DNA of 15,708 nt, taken from assembly GCA_044326505.1 (NCBI GenBank), contig JBIRBF010000045.1, positions 1-15,708 of the forward strand. Direction: 5' to 3'. How positions within the stretch are numbered: the stretch's first letter is position 1; every line of letters starts with the position of its first letter. The notes beneath the pieces are model-generated. The model saw nothing but the letters and a program-made list of their open reading frames with translations, was not told the DNA's origin and made no database searches. Position numbers and translations under genes: made by a program. This stretch comes from JACJWR01 sp044326505. Lineage in GTDB: Bacteria; Actinomycetota; Actinomycetes; S36-B12; UBA10799. Shown here piece by piece: positions 8,065-13,761 of this stretch.

Positions 8065-8141
8065 TGGTGGCCAGGGGCGGGATCGAACCGCCGACCTTCC
8101 GCTTTTCAGGCGGACGCTCGTACCAGCTGAGCTACCTGGCC
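8065..8141 (-). tRNA. tRNA-Phe (anticodon GAA)
   Basis: Read on the minus strand, the gene folds as a complete cloverleaf. The 7-bp acceptor is GGCCAGG/CCTGGCC, the D arm contains GCTCAGCTGGTACGAGC, and the anticodon arm is TCCGC-CTGAAAA-GCGGA with GAA in the loop. The T arm is GGCGG-TTCGATC-CCGCC and the discriminator is A. The 3' CCA is encoded at 8065-8067. It is the last gene of the Glu-Asp-Phe cluster. Confidence 0.98.
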
Positions 8142-8161
8142 CTGTTCCAGTGGTGGAACAG
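8142..8161 (-). repeat. Perfect hairpin abutting the 5' end of tRNA-Phe
   Basis: CTGTTCCA, loop of 4, TGGAACAG: an 8-bp perfect inverted repeat. It ends exactly one base before the first base of tRNA-Phe and touches the next hairpin (8162-8187) with no base between them. Confidence 0.8.
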
Positions 8162-8187
8162 CAATGGGCCGGTATTCCGGCCCATTG
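8162..8187 (-). repeat. Perfect 11-bp hairpin overlapping the tRNA-Asp CCA end
   Basis: CAATGGGCCGG (8162-8172), loop TATT, CCGGCCCATTG (8177-8187): a perfect 11-bp GC-rich stem. On the transcribed minus strand, the outer CA of the stem is the last two bases of the encoded CCA of tRNA-Asp, so the precursor would hide that 3' end in a duplex. Confidence 0.85.
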
Positions 8188-8262
8188 GCGACCCCGACGG
8201 GACTCGAACCCGCGACCTCCGCCGTGACAGGGCGGCGCGCTAACCAACTGCGCTACGGGGCC
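8186..8262 (-). tRNA. tRNA-Asp (anticodon GTC)
   Basis: Minus-strand cloverleaf: acceptor GGCCCCG pairs with CGGGGTC (one G-U pair), and the D arm contains GCGCAGTTGGTTAGCGC. The anticodon arm is CCGCC-CTGTCAC-GGCGG with GTC, and the T arm is GCGGG-TTCGAGT-CCCGT. The discriminator is G, as expected for tRNA-Asp. The CCA is encoded at 8186-8188. It is 21 nt downstream of tRNA-Glu, in the same transcript. Confidence 0.98.
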
Positions 8263-8283
8263 ATGCACGACTGTGCGTGACCG

Positions 8284-8356
8284 TACCCCCAACGGGATTC
8301 GAACCCGCGCTACCGCCTTGAAAGGGCGGCGTCCTAGGCCGCTAGACGATGGGGGC
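8284..8356 (-). tRNA. tRNA-Glu (anticodon TTC)
   Basis: Minus-strand cloverleaf of 73 nt. The acceptor GCCCCCA pairs with TGGGGGT (G1-U72). The anticodon arm is CCGCC-CTTTCAA-GGCGG with TTC, and the T arm is GCGGG-TTCGAAT-CCCGT. The discriminator A is followed by CGG, so the CCA is not encoded and must be added after transcription, unlike the two tRNAs downstream. It is the first gene of the cluster. Confidence 0.98.
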
Positions 8357-8390
8357 CTGCGCATTCCGACATTCCGGTGAGAGCAATGGA

Positions 8391-8396
8391 ATCATA
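8391..8396 (-). promoter_or_regulatory. Predicted -10 of the tRNA Glu-Asp-Phe operon
   Basis: On the minus strand, TATGAT lies 34 nt upstream of the first base of tRNA-Glu, a near-consensus -10 in an otherwise GC-rich stretch. No clear TTGACA-like -35 is seen at the expected spacing. Confidence 0.5.
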
Positions 8397-8480
8397 CGGG
8401 ACGCCCGCAGCCGCCGTCCGCCCGGGGGCGGCAATCTCCGGCGCCGCGGTCAACCATGCCCATCACGTCCCCGGCGCGAC

Positions 8481-8486
8481 TACCGT
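8481..8486 (+). promoter_or_regulatory. Predicted -10 of the YbdK-type ligase gene (leaderless)
   Basis: TACCGT ends 7 nt before the ATG at 8494, with no Shine-Dalgarno site between. This supports both a leaderless transcript and the choice of that ATG over the earlier in-frame ATGs at 8377 and 8386. Confidence 0.5.
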
Positions 8487-8493
8487 TCGACCC

Positions 8494-9621
8494 ATGGAAT
8501 TCAACTCCTCCGAACGCAGCACCCTTGGCGTCGAAGTCGAGTACTGGGTGGTGGACGACATCACCGGCCTGCCGGTCGCCTGTTCTGTCGACGTGCTGGC
8601 CGAGGCGGGCGCCCCCTACGGCGGCGAGCACCCGAAGGCCAAACACGAACTGTTCCAGTCCAGCATCGAAGTCATCACGGGCATCTGCGAGACACCCGCC
8701 GAGGCGCGCGCCGACCTGCAAGCGACCATCGACGAACTGCAGCCGCTGCTCGACGTCCGCGGCGTGTCGTTGATGTCCTCGGGCACCCACCCATATGTCG
8801 AGTGGGACGACCTGATGATCACCCCGAACGAGCGCTACAACCGCTTGGTCGAGACCATCGCGTGGCCGGCCCAGCGCCTGATGATCCACGGCGTCCACGT
8901 CCACGTGGGCGTGCGCTCGGCCGAGAAGTCCATCGCGACGGTGAACGGCTTGACCACATATCTGCCGCACCTCTTGGCCCTGTCGGCCTCAAGCCCTTTC
9001 TGGGAGGGCTCGGATACCGGCATGGCCAGCGTGCGCACCAAGATCTTCGAGATCATGCCCACCGCCGGGCTGCCGCCCCGGCTGGACGGGTGGGAGGAGT
9101 TCGAGCTCTTCCTCGACGCCCTCATCCGCGCCGGCAGCATCTCGACCGTGCGCGAGGTCTGGTGGGACATCCGCCCGCACCCCGGCTTCGGCACCGTCGA
9201 GCTGCGCATGTGCGATGGCATCCCCTCGCTAGAAGAGGTCACCGCAATCGCCGCGCTCGCCCAGTGCATCGTGACGTGGTTCGACGAGCTCATCGACGCC
9301 GGCGCCGAGCTGCCGCTGCGGCGTCCGTGGGCAGTGCGCGAGAACAAGTGGCGCGCTGCCCGCTACGGCCTTGAAGCACGCCTGATCGTCGACGACCAGG
9401 GCAACACCAAACCGCTCACCGAGGAGCTGAACGAACTCGTCGAGCATCTGCGGCCGATCGCCGACCGCCTCGGCTCGCGGGCCGAACTGGACCTGGTGCC
9501 CAAGATGATCGCGCGCGGAGCGTCCTACCAGCGGCAGCTCGCGCTGACCGCTGACGGCGCCTCGCTACGCGATGTCGTCGCCGCTCTGGCGGCGGAGCTG
9601 GAGGACGGGCTGGCACCGTGA
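8494..9621 (+). CDS. YbdK-type carboxylate-amine ligase (glutamate-cysteine ligase-like, GCS2 family)
   Basis: A 375-residue cytosolic enzyme of the GCS2 family, which ligates the gamma-carboxylate of glutamate to an amine such as cysteine using ATP. Family blocks are LGVEVEYWVVD near residue 11, KHELFQSSIEVITGICETP, MSSGTHPYVEW, VHVHVGVRS (substrate/metal-binding histidines), WDIRPHPGFGTVELRMCDG and the later RENKWRAARYG. I choose ATG 8494 because the conserved N terminus begins a few residues later and a -10 hexamer sits 7 nt upstream; earlier starts would run through the tRNA-promoter region. The next gene overlaps by 4 nt, so the two are probably coupled. The true substrate is open: YbdK proteins often have weak or uncertain glutamate-cysteine ligase activity. 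It is not clearly the mycothiol or ergothioneine enzyme. Confidence 0.93.
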   Translation: MEFNSSERSTLGVEVEYWVVDDITGLPVACSVDVLAEAGAPYGGEHPKAKHELFQSSIEVITGICETPAEARADLQATIDELQPLLDVRGVSLMSSGTHPYVEWDDLMITPNERYNRLVETIAWPAQRLMIHGVHVHVGVRSAEKSIATVNGLTTYLPHLLALSASSPFWEGSDTGMASVRTKIFEIMPTAGLPPRLDGWEEFELFLDALIRAGSISTVREVWWDIRPHPGFGTVELRMCDGIPSLEEVTAIAALAQCIVTWFDELIDAGAELPLRRPWAVRENKWRAARYGLEARLIVDDQGNTKPLTEELNELVEHLRPIADRLGSRAELDLVPKMIARGASYQRQLALTADGASLRDVVAALAAELEDGLAP

Positions 9622-10916
9622 GCCCGGGCAGTCCCAATCCAGCACCGCCGACCCCCGCTGCCGGGGGACCGCCGGAGATGCCCAGCGGCCGGCCCTACGA
9701 CGCCCAGCTGGCGCCGCTGGACCTGTCGAACTTCCTCCGCCGGCACGGTCCGTCCCTGGTGGACTTCCGGCGCGACCTGCACCGGCACCCGGAGCTGTCA
9801 TATCGGGAGCGCGCCACCACCGACAAGCTGTGCAACTGGCTGCGCGCCAACGGCCTGAACCCGGTGGTGCTCGCCAGCGGTACCGGAGTCGTGTGCGACA
9901 TCGGCGCGGGCGACGGTCCGATCGTGGCCCTGCGCGCAGACATCGACGCCCTCGCCATGGACGACATGACCGACTCGGAGTACACCTCGCGCACTCCCGG
10001 GGTTGCCCATGCCTGCGGTCACGACGTGCACACAGCAATCGTGCTCGGCACCGGCATCGCGCTGCAAGCGCTCGACGACCTGGGGCGGCTGCCCGGCCGC
10101 GCACGCCTGATCTTCGAACCCGGCGAGGAGAGCGTCCCGGGGGGCGCGATCGAGGTCGTCAAGGAGGGCTGGCTGGACTCGGTCGGCGTCATCGTCGGGC
10201 TGCACTGCGACCCGAAGACCGACCTGTTCCATGTGGGCACCAGAGTTGGCGCGATCACCTCCGCCTCCGACACGGTCGAGATCGTCCTGCGCGGGCCCGG
10301 CGGCCACACCGCCCGGCCCGAGCGGACCGTGAACATGGTGGAGCTGGCCGCCCGGGTGGTTCAGGAGGTGCCACAGCGATTCGCCGAGCTCGCCGCCACC
10401 ATCGGCATCACCCGGCTGGTGTTCGGGGCTCTGCACACCGGCGATGCGCCAAACGTCATCCCCGGCCTGGCACGGATGCGGGGGACGATGCGCACGCCGT
10501 CACGGGCCATGTGGGATGCCGCTCCGGAGGTGCTGCGCCAGGCGCTGGAGCAGGTGCTCGAGGGGTCCGGCGCAGAGTGGGAGTTGATCTACAACCGCGG
10601 CATCCCGCCGGTCATCAACGATGCCGATGCCATCACCATCGTCGACGACGCGGCCCGCTTGATGCTCGGCTCGGACGCGGTCGTGGAGACCGAGCAATCA
10701 TGGGGCGGGGACACCTTCGCCTGGTACTTGGAGGAGGTACCCGGCGCGTACGTACGGCTGGGCACCCACGATCCCGGGTCGGCCGGTCCCCGCCTGGACC
10801 TGCACGCGTCGACGTTCGACGTGGACGAGCGCGCCATCGGGGTGGGAGTGACCGTGCTGGTCAACACCACCCTGCTCTGGCACGAACGGCACCCCGCCGA
10901 CGGCGGGACCGGCTGA
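9618..10916 (+). CDS. M20-family amidohydrolase (M20D-like metallopeptidase)
   Basis: A 432-residue protein that starts at GTG 9618, overlapping the ligase stop (GTGA). A start at ATG 9678 would drop a Pro/Gly-rich leader of 20 residues. It fits the M20D amidohydrolases (hippurate, N-acyl amino acid and IAA-amino acid hydrolases). Signatures are FRRDLHRHPELSYRE, ALRADIDALAM, ACGHDVHTA at about residues 132-140 (metal-binding Cys/His), FEPGEESVPGGA at 166-177 (catalytic and metal-binding glutamates), GLHCDP, GPGGHTARPE in the lid domain and LDLHAS with a late histidine. It should cleave an amide bond between an amino acid and an acyl or gamma-glutamyl group. Its coupling to a gamma-glutamyl-type ligase hints at a related substrate, which is inference only. 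It ends 7 nt from the convergent ybjQ-like gene, with no terminator visible. Confidence 0.94.
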   Translation: MSPGSPNPAPPTPAAGGPPEMPSGRPYDAQLAPLDLSNFLRRHGPSLVDFRRDLHRHPELSYRERATTDKLCNWLRANGLNPVVLASGTGVVCDIGAGDGPIVALRADIDALAMDDMTDSEYTSRTPGVAHACGHDVHTAIVLGTGIALQALDDLGRLPGRARLIFEPGEESVPGGAIEVVKEGWLDSVGVIVGLHCDPKTDLFHVGTRVGAITSASDTVEIVLRGPGGHTARPERTVNMVELAARVVQEVPQRFAELAATIGITRLVFGALHTGDAPNVIPGLARMRGTMRTPSRAMWDAAPEVLRQALEQVLEGSGAEWELIYNRGIPPVINDADAITIVDDAARLMLGSDAVVETEQSWGGDTFAWYLEEVPGAYVRLGTHDPGSAGPRLDLHASTFDVDERAIGVGVTVLVNTTLLWHERHPADGGTG

Positions 10917-10923
10917 CGCGGCG

Positions 10924-11286
10924 CTACTTGTCCTCGGGAACGACCACCACCGCGGTTCCGTAGGCGAGGATCTCGGCGAGGCCGTCGGCGACGTCGGAGG
11001 AGTCGAAGCGCATGCCGAGCACGGCATTGGCGCCCAGTTGCACCGCATGGTCCATCATCCGCTGCACGGCGTCGGTGCGGGCCGAGTCGACGACCTCGGT
11101 GTACTGCGGCACCTCGCCTGCCTTGAGCGACCGGAAGCTGCCCGTGAAGCCCTTGGCGAAGCCCACTGACCGCACCAGCAGTCCCCAGCACAGTCCTATG
11201 CCGCGCTCCACCCGGTAGCCGGGCGGCGGGTCGAAGACCGTCGAGGTGTAGATGGTGGTGTGCGGGCTGCTCGGCTGATCCGTCAT
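10924..11286 (-). CDS. YbjQ-family (UPF0145) protein
   Basis: A 120-residue protein of the YbjQ/UPF0145 family, small proteins that form pentamers and were once labelled heavy-metal-binding. Typical blocks are YTSTVFDPPPGYRVERGIG at the N terminus, the long helix with QYTEVVDSARTDAVQRM, and the core LGANAVLGMRFDSSD followed by LAYGTAVVVVPED. Length is a little above the usual ~105 residues. The physiological role is unknown. The ATG is 6 nt after a -10-like hexamer, so the mRNA is probably leaderless. It lies downstream of the nitroreductase on the same strand with a 56-nt gap but appears to have its own promoter. Confidence 0.9.
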   Translation of the reverse strand: MTDQPSSPHTTIYTSTVFDPPPGYRVERGIGLCWGLLVRSVGFAKGFTGSFRSLKAGEVPQYTEVVDSARTDAVQRMMDHAVQLGANAVLGMRFDSSDVADGLAEILAYGTAVVVVPEDK

Positions 11287-11292
11287 GGCCAG

Positions 11293-11298
11293 ACGCTA
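11293..11298 (-). promoter_or_regulatory. Predicted -10 of the YbjQ-like gene (leaderless)
   Basis: On the minus strand, TAGCGT ends 6 nt before the ATG at 11286, with no Shine-Dalgarno site in between. Confidence 0.5.
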
Positions 11299-11342
11299 GC
11301 GGGCGCGGGCTGCCGGCGCCAGAGGTTTCTTGGGCGACTGAG

Positions 11343-11948
11343 TCAACGTGTCGACGACGGCCATTCATTGAGCACGAGGTCGTCGAGCGCCAGCCGCTTA
11401 CGCGGCGCCGCCTCCCGGGTTGCGAAGGGTTCGGGCAGGTCAGCCTGCGGGTCGAAGGTCCCGATGGCCATGACCGCCATCGGCCGCAGCGCGTCGTCGA
11501 GGCCAAAGCGCTCGGCGACCTGCTGGCGGTCGAAACCGCCCATCTGGTGCACCGACAGGCCCAGTGACTCGGCCTGCACGGAGATACTGGCGGCGGCCTG
11601 GCCGGCGTCGTACTCCGCCCAGAGGCGCGGATTGCCCTCGCTGTCCAGCACCTGTGCAACCACCACCAGCAGTGCACTCGCCCGGCTGGCCCAGGCCAGG
11701 TTCCCCCCGCCCAGGCAGCCGTACACGCGGTCGAAGTCCTCAGTGCCGCGGATGCCGACGATGAGCCGCCACGGCTGGTGGTTGCTGGCCGACGGCGTCC
11801 AACGAGCGGCCTCGAGCAGGGCCAGGACCTCCGCTTCGGTGATCACGGCAGCGGTGTCGAAACCGCGCGGGCTCCATCGGTTGGCGAGGATGTCGGCGAT
11901 GGGCACTGCGGTGCTTGGCGCCTTGATGTTCTGCGGGTCAGCGGTCAT
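11343..11948 (-). CDS. Nitroreductase-family flavoprotein
   Basis: A 201-residue protein of the FMN-dependent nitroreductase family, NAD(P)H-using oxidoreductases of the cytoplasm. The N-terminal RWSPRGFD and the following EAARWTPSASNHQPWRLIVG are the classic FMN phosphate/isoalloxazine-binding blocks. AEYDAGQAAASISVQAESLG LS-like helix residues (about 115-135) and a C-terminal GTFDP complete the fold. The physiological substrate cannot be told. Start ATG 11948 is 6 nt from a -10-like hexamer. The gene is divergent from the AlkB-type gene with only 41 nt between starts, so their promoters must overlap. Confidence 0.93.
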   Translation of the reverse strand: MTADPQNIKAPSTAVPIADILANRWSPRGFDTAAVITEAEVLALLEAARWTPSASNHQPWRLIVGIRGTEDFDRVYGCLGGGNLAWASRASALLVVVAQVLDSEGNPRLWAEYDAGQAAASISVQAESLGLSVHQMGGFDRQQVAERFGLDDALRPMAVMAIGTFDPQADLPEPFATREAAPRKRLALDDLVLNEWPSSTR

Positions 11949-11954
11949 GTAGCG

Positions 11955-11964
11955 ATGCTAGGCA
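11955..11964. promoter_or_regulatory. Overlapping divergent -10 elements (nitroreductase / AlkB)
   Basis: Minus strand: TAGCAT (11955-11960), 6 nt before the nitroreductase ATG. Plus strand: TAGGCA (11959-11964), about 25 nt before the AlkB GTG. The two hexamers share the TA at 11959-11960, so one polymerase could fire in either direction but not both at once. Confidence 0.45.
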
Positions 11965-11989
11965 AGCCAACGCGCAACGGCGACTCGGA

Positions 11990-12640
11990 GTGGCTCGTGG
12001 CAAGGTGACGCCCGTGGCCCCAGCAGCGCTTCCGCCCGGATGCGAGCATATGCCGGGCTACCTCGACCGCGCTGCGCAGGAACAGTTGCTCGAGTCGCTG
12101 CGCCGCGCCGTCGCGGCCGCGCCCTTCTTCACCCCCGTGATGCCGCGCACGGGCACGCCCTTCTCGGTCCGGATGACCAACCTGGGATCGCTGGGGTGGA
12201 TCTCCGACCGGCGCGGCTACCGGTACGAGCACTACCACCCGGCGACTGGCCGACCCTGGCCTGCCATCCCTGCCGAACTGCTGCACGTGTGGCGGGAGTG
12301 TGCACCGGGAGCACCTCCGCCGGAGGCCTGTCTGGTCAACCTCTACCGCGGCGACGCCCGCATGGGTATGCACACCGACCGCGACGAGGCCGCGCTCGAC
12401 GTACCCGTGGTTTCGGTGTCGCTCGGCGATTCGGCGAGGTTCCGCATGGGAGGGCCCGAGCGCGGCGGGCGCACCGCCGGCGTGCGACTGGAGTCGGGCG
12501 ACGTGTTCGTCTTCGGCGGGGCGTCCCGGCTGAACTACCACGGCATCAGCCGCGTCTACCCCGACACTTCGGATCTGCTGGCCGGCGGCGGGCGGCTGAA
12601 CCTGACGCTGCGGCGCGTGACTGCCGCCGACGACGGTTGA
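11990..12640 (+). CDS. alkB: AlkB-type 2-oxoglutarate/Fe(II) nucleic-acid demethylase
   Basis: A 216-residue protein, the same length as E. coli AlkB. It oxidatively removes 1-methyladenine and 3-methylcytosine lesions from DNA or RNA. The iron ligands are visible: H128-x-D130 in MGMHTDRDE and H184 in NYHGI. The 2-oxoglutarate-binding R202 and R208 lie in GRLNLTLRRV. The substrate-loop blocks VRMTNLGSLGW, GYRYEHYHP and RPWPAIPAEL match AlkB. The start is uncertain among GTG 11990, 12005 and 12014; the conserved region needs residues before ATG 12050, so that start is too late. No Ada gene is nearby. It ends 13 nt before the convergent tRNA-Lys. Confidence 0.93.
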   Translation: MARGKVTPVAPAALPPGCEHMPGYLDRAAQEQLLESLRRAVAAAPFFTPVMPRTGTPFSVRMTNLGSLGWISDRRGYRYEHYHPATGRPWPAIPAELLHVWRECAPGAPPPEACLVNLYRGDARMGMHTDRDEAALDVPVVSVSLGDSARFRMGGPERGGRTAGVRLESGDVFVFGGASRLNYHGISRVYPDTSDLLAGGGRLNLTLRRVTAADDG

Positions 12641-12653
12641 CAGCCGCCAAGCG

Positions 12654-12725
12654 TGGGCCCCGTCGGACTCGAACCGACAACCTACGGATTAAAAGTCCGC
12701 AGCTCTGCCATTGAGCTAGAGGCCC
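12654..12725 (-). tRNA. tRNA-Lys (anticodon TTT)
   Basis: Minus-strand cloverleaf of 72 nt. Acceptor GGGCCTC pairs with GGGGCCC (one G-U), and the D arm is GCTC-AATGGCA-GAGC. The anticodon arm is GCGGA-CTTTTAA-TCCGT with TTT, and the T arm is GTCGG-TTCGAGT-CCGAC. The discriminator is A. CGC follows, so the CCA is not encoded. Confidence 0.97.
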
Positions 12726-12734
12726 CTTAGGGCG

Positions 12735-12763
12735 CGGGGCAGCACCGAGGGTCTGGTGCCCCG
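12735..12763. repeat. GC-rich inverted repeat upstream of tRNA-Lys
   Basis: CGGGGCA (12735-12741) pairs with TGCCCCG (12757-12763), with an alternative longer pairing that uses GCACC/GGTGC. On the minus strand it sits in the leader of tRNA-Lys. On the plus strand it could stop readthrough from the AlkB gene. Its role is undecided. Confidence 0.4.
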
Positions 12764-12787
12764 TCCGTTGCCGCGCGCGATGTTGTG

Positions 12788-12793
12788 ATGATA
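12788..12793 (-). promoter_or_regulatory. Possible -10 of tRNA-Lys
   Basis: On the minus strand, TATCAT lies about 62 nt upstream of the tRNA 5' end in the only AT-richer patch of this intergenic region. No clear -35 is seen. The rest of the 248-nt stretch 12726-12973 holds the inverted repeat above and the promoter of the next gene, and I see no other gene in it. Confidence 0.4.
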
Positions 12794-12939
12794 TCCGCAC
12801 GTTGAGAGCCCATGGCGTCGGCTGCGGGTCACGAGCAGCCAGGGCGCCTGCGGCACGGGTCGTCCTCAGGTGGATACGTCCCGGCGCGCTTCCCGGGGTG
12901 AGGCCGCGGAAGTCAGCAGGTTCCGGCCGGGCTCGTGGG

Positions 12940-12945
12940 TAGGCT
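12940..12945 (+). promoter_or_regulatory. Predicted -10 of the PhnB-like gene
   Basis: TAGGCT lies 28 nt before the ATG at 12974, leaving a leader of roughly 20 nt with its own Shine-Dalgarno. The flanking bases (TAGGCTGGC) resemble the -10s at 3710 and 13716. Confidence 0.45.
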
Positions 12946-12973
12946 GGCGCCCCATCCGCGGAAAGGGACGCAC

Positions 12974-13447
12974 ATGCCCAAGAACACGATCTGCCTCTGG
13001 TACGACGGGGATGCCGAAGCGGCTGCCAACTTCTACGCCGCCACCTTCCCGGACAGCCAGGTGCTGGGCGTTCAGCACGCGCCGGCAGACAACCCGTCCG
13101 GGCGGGCCGGTGACGTCCTGACCGTTGAGTTCACGGTCGCCGGCATCCCCTGTTTGGGTTTGAACGGCGGCCCTGGATTCCCGCAGACCCAGGCCTTCTC
13201 CTTCCAGATAGCCACCGACGATCAGGAGGAGACGGACCGTTACTGGGACGCCATCGTGGGTAACGGCGGCGAGGCCAGCCGGTGCGGCTGGTGCCGGGAT
13301 CGCTGGGGGGTCTCCTGGCAGATCACGCCCCGCGTGCTGATCGAGGCCATGTCAACTGGGGGTGACGTGGCCCGGCGCGCCTTCGAGGCCACGCTGCCCA
13401 TGCAGAAGATCGACGTGGCCACAATCGAGGCGGCCGCCCGCGGCTGA
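12974..13447 (+). CDS. PhnB-like VOC (glyoxalase/bleomycin-resistance fold) protein
   Basis: A 157-residue protein of the PhnB / '3-demethylubiquinone-9 methyltransferase-like' branch of the vicinal oxygen chelate superfamily. Evidence: N-terminal CLWYDGDAEAAANFYAATFP, the central strand VEFTVAGIPCLGLNGGP, FSFQIATDDQEETDRYWDAI, and the family signature CGWCRDRWGVSWQITPRVL. Cellular function in this branch is generally unknown, and the old methyltransferase name is not supported by data. ATG 12974 is chosen because it follows a Shine-Dalgarno AGGGA at 12964-12968 with a 5-nt spacer; the frame also opens earlier at 12935. The gene stands alone and converges with the 46-residue gene. Confidence 0.92.
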   Translation: MPKNTICLWYDGDAEAAANFYAATFPDSQVLGVQHAPADNPSGRAGDVLTVEFTVAGIPCLGLNGGPGFPQTQAFSFQIATDDQEETDRYWDAIVGNGGEASRCGWCRDRWGVSWQITPRVLIEAMSTGGDVARRAFEATLPMQKIDVATIEAAARG

Positions 13448-13460
13448 GCTGCGTCCGGCG

Positions 13461-13601
13461 CTAGTACTCGCCCTTGATCACGAAGTACGAGCCGCGGATT
13501 GTCCCCGCCAGCTTGGACCGCTGCCGGGCGAACTTGAAGTGCGCGGCCAGTTCGGCGGGCTCGACGGTGAAGACGTCCTGGAAACCCACTTCGTACGCCA
13601 T
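13461..13601 (-). CDS. Small protein of 46 residues, unknown function
   Basis: The start ATG (13599-13601 on the minus strand) has a strong Shine-Dalgarno GGAGG (13607-13611) at a 5-nt spacing and a -10-like TAGGAT further upstream. The protein begins MAYEVGFQDVFTVEPAELAA and ends with SYFVIKGEY. It is basic in the middle (KFARQRSK), with a mix of hydrophobic and charged residues, and has no membrane segment or signal peptide. The frame stays open upstream to 14072, but that extension runs antisense into the transporter gene and has no signals. The gene converges with the PhnB-like gene, whose stop is 13 nt away. I do not recognise a family. The initiation signals are the main evidence that it is real. 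Confidence 0.6.
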   Translation of the reverse strand: MAYEVGFQDVFTVEPAELAAHFKFARQRSKLAGTIRGSYFVIKGEY

Positions 13602-13638
13602 GAGGGCCTCCGACTCGTGGGCTGCTATCAGCGCATCG

Positions 13639-13644
13639 ATCCTA
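13639..13644 (-). promoter_or_regulatory. Predicted -10 of the 46-residue gene
   Basis: TAGGAT on the minus strand, about 38 nt upstream of the ATG. The predicted start site gives a leader of about 30 nt that includes the GGAGG site. Confidence 0.45.
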
Positions 13645-13715
13645 GGCCAGCACGGGGGCGGTGCGGTCCCCGCGCGCGGACAGCCGGAGCCGACCCCTCG
13701 GCACTCCCGGCGGGT

Positions 13716-13721
13716 TAGGCT
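13716..13721 (+). promoter_or_regulatory. Predicted -10 of the TDT transporter gene
   Basis: TAGGCT lies 40 nt before the chosen GTG at 13762. The surrounding TAGGCTGCC again resembles the -10 regions of argG and the PhnB-like gene. It argues against any start upstream of about 13728. Confidence 0.45.
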
Positions 13722-13761
13722 GCCGCCCGTCAGCTCATCGGGTCGGGGACGGCGCAACGGC

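Noticed and set aside
8142..8187. Tandem hairpins as a CRISPR-like or mobile-element repeat
   Set aside because: The two palindromes differ in sequence and length and there are no spacers, so they are structural elements of the tRNA precursor rather than a repeat array.
8007..8243. Plus-strand ORFs across the tRNA cluster
   Set aside because: They are translations of antisense tRNA sequence. The repeated GGIEPPTF-like and DGTRTRDL-like peptides are the well-known artefact of reading tRNA genes as protein.
8065..8356. tRNA cluster as an integration (att) site
   Set aside because: No integrase, no direct repeat of a tRNA 3' end and no compositional break are visible on either side.
10589..11677. 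Minus-strand ORF of 362 codons running through three genes
   Set aside because: It overlaps the nitroreductase, the YbjQ-like gene and the end of the amidohydrolase, all of which have clear families in other frames.
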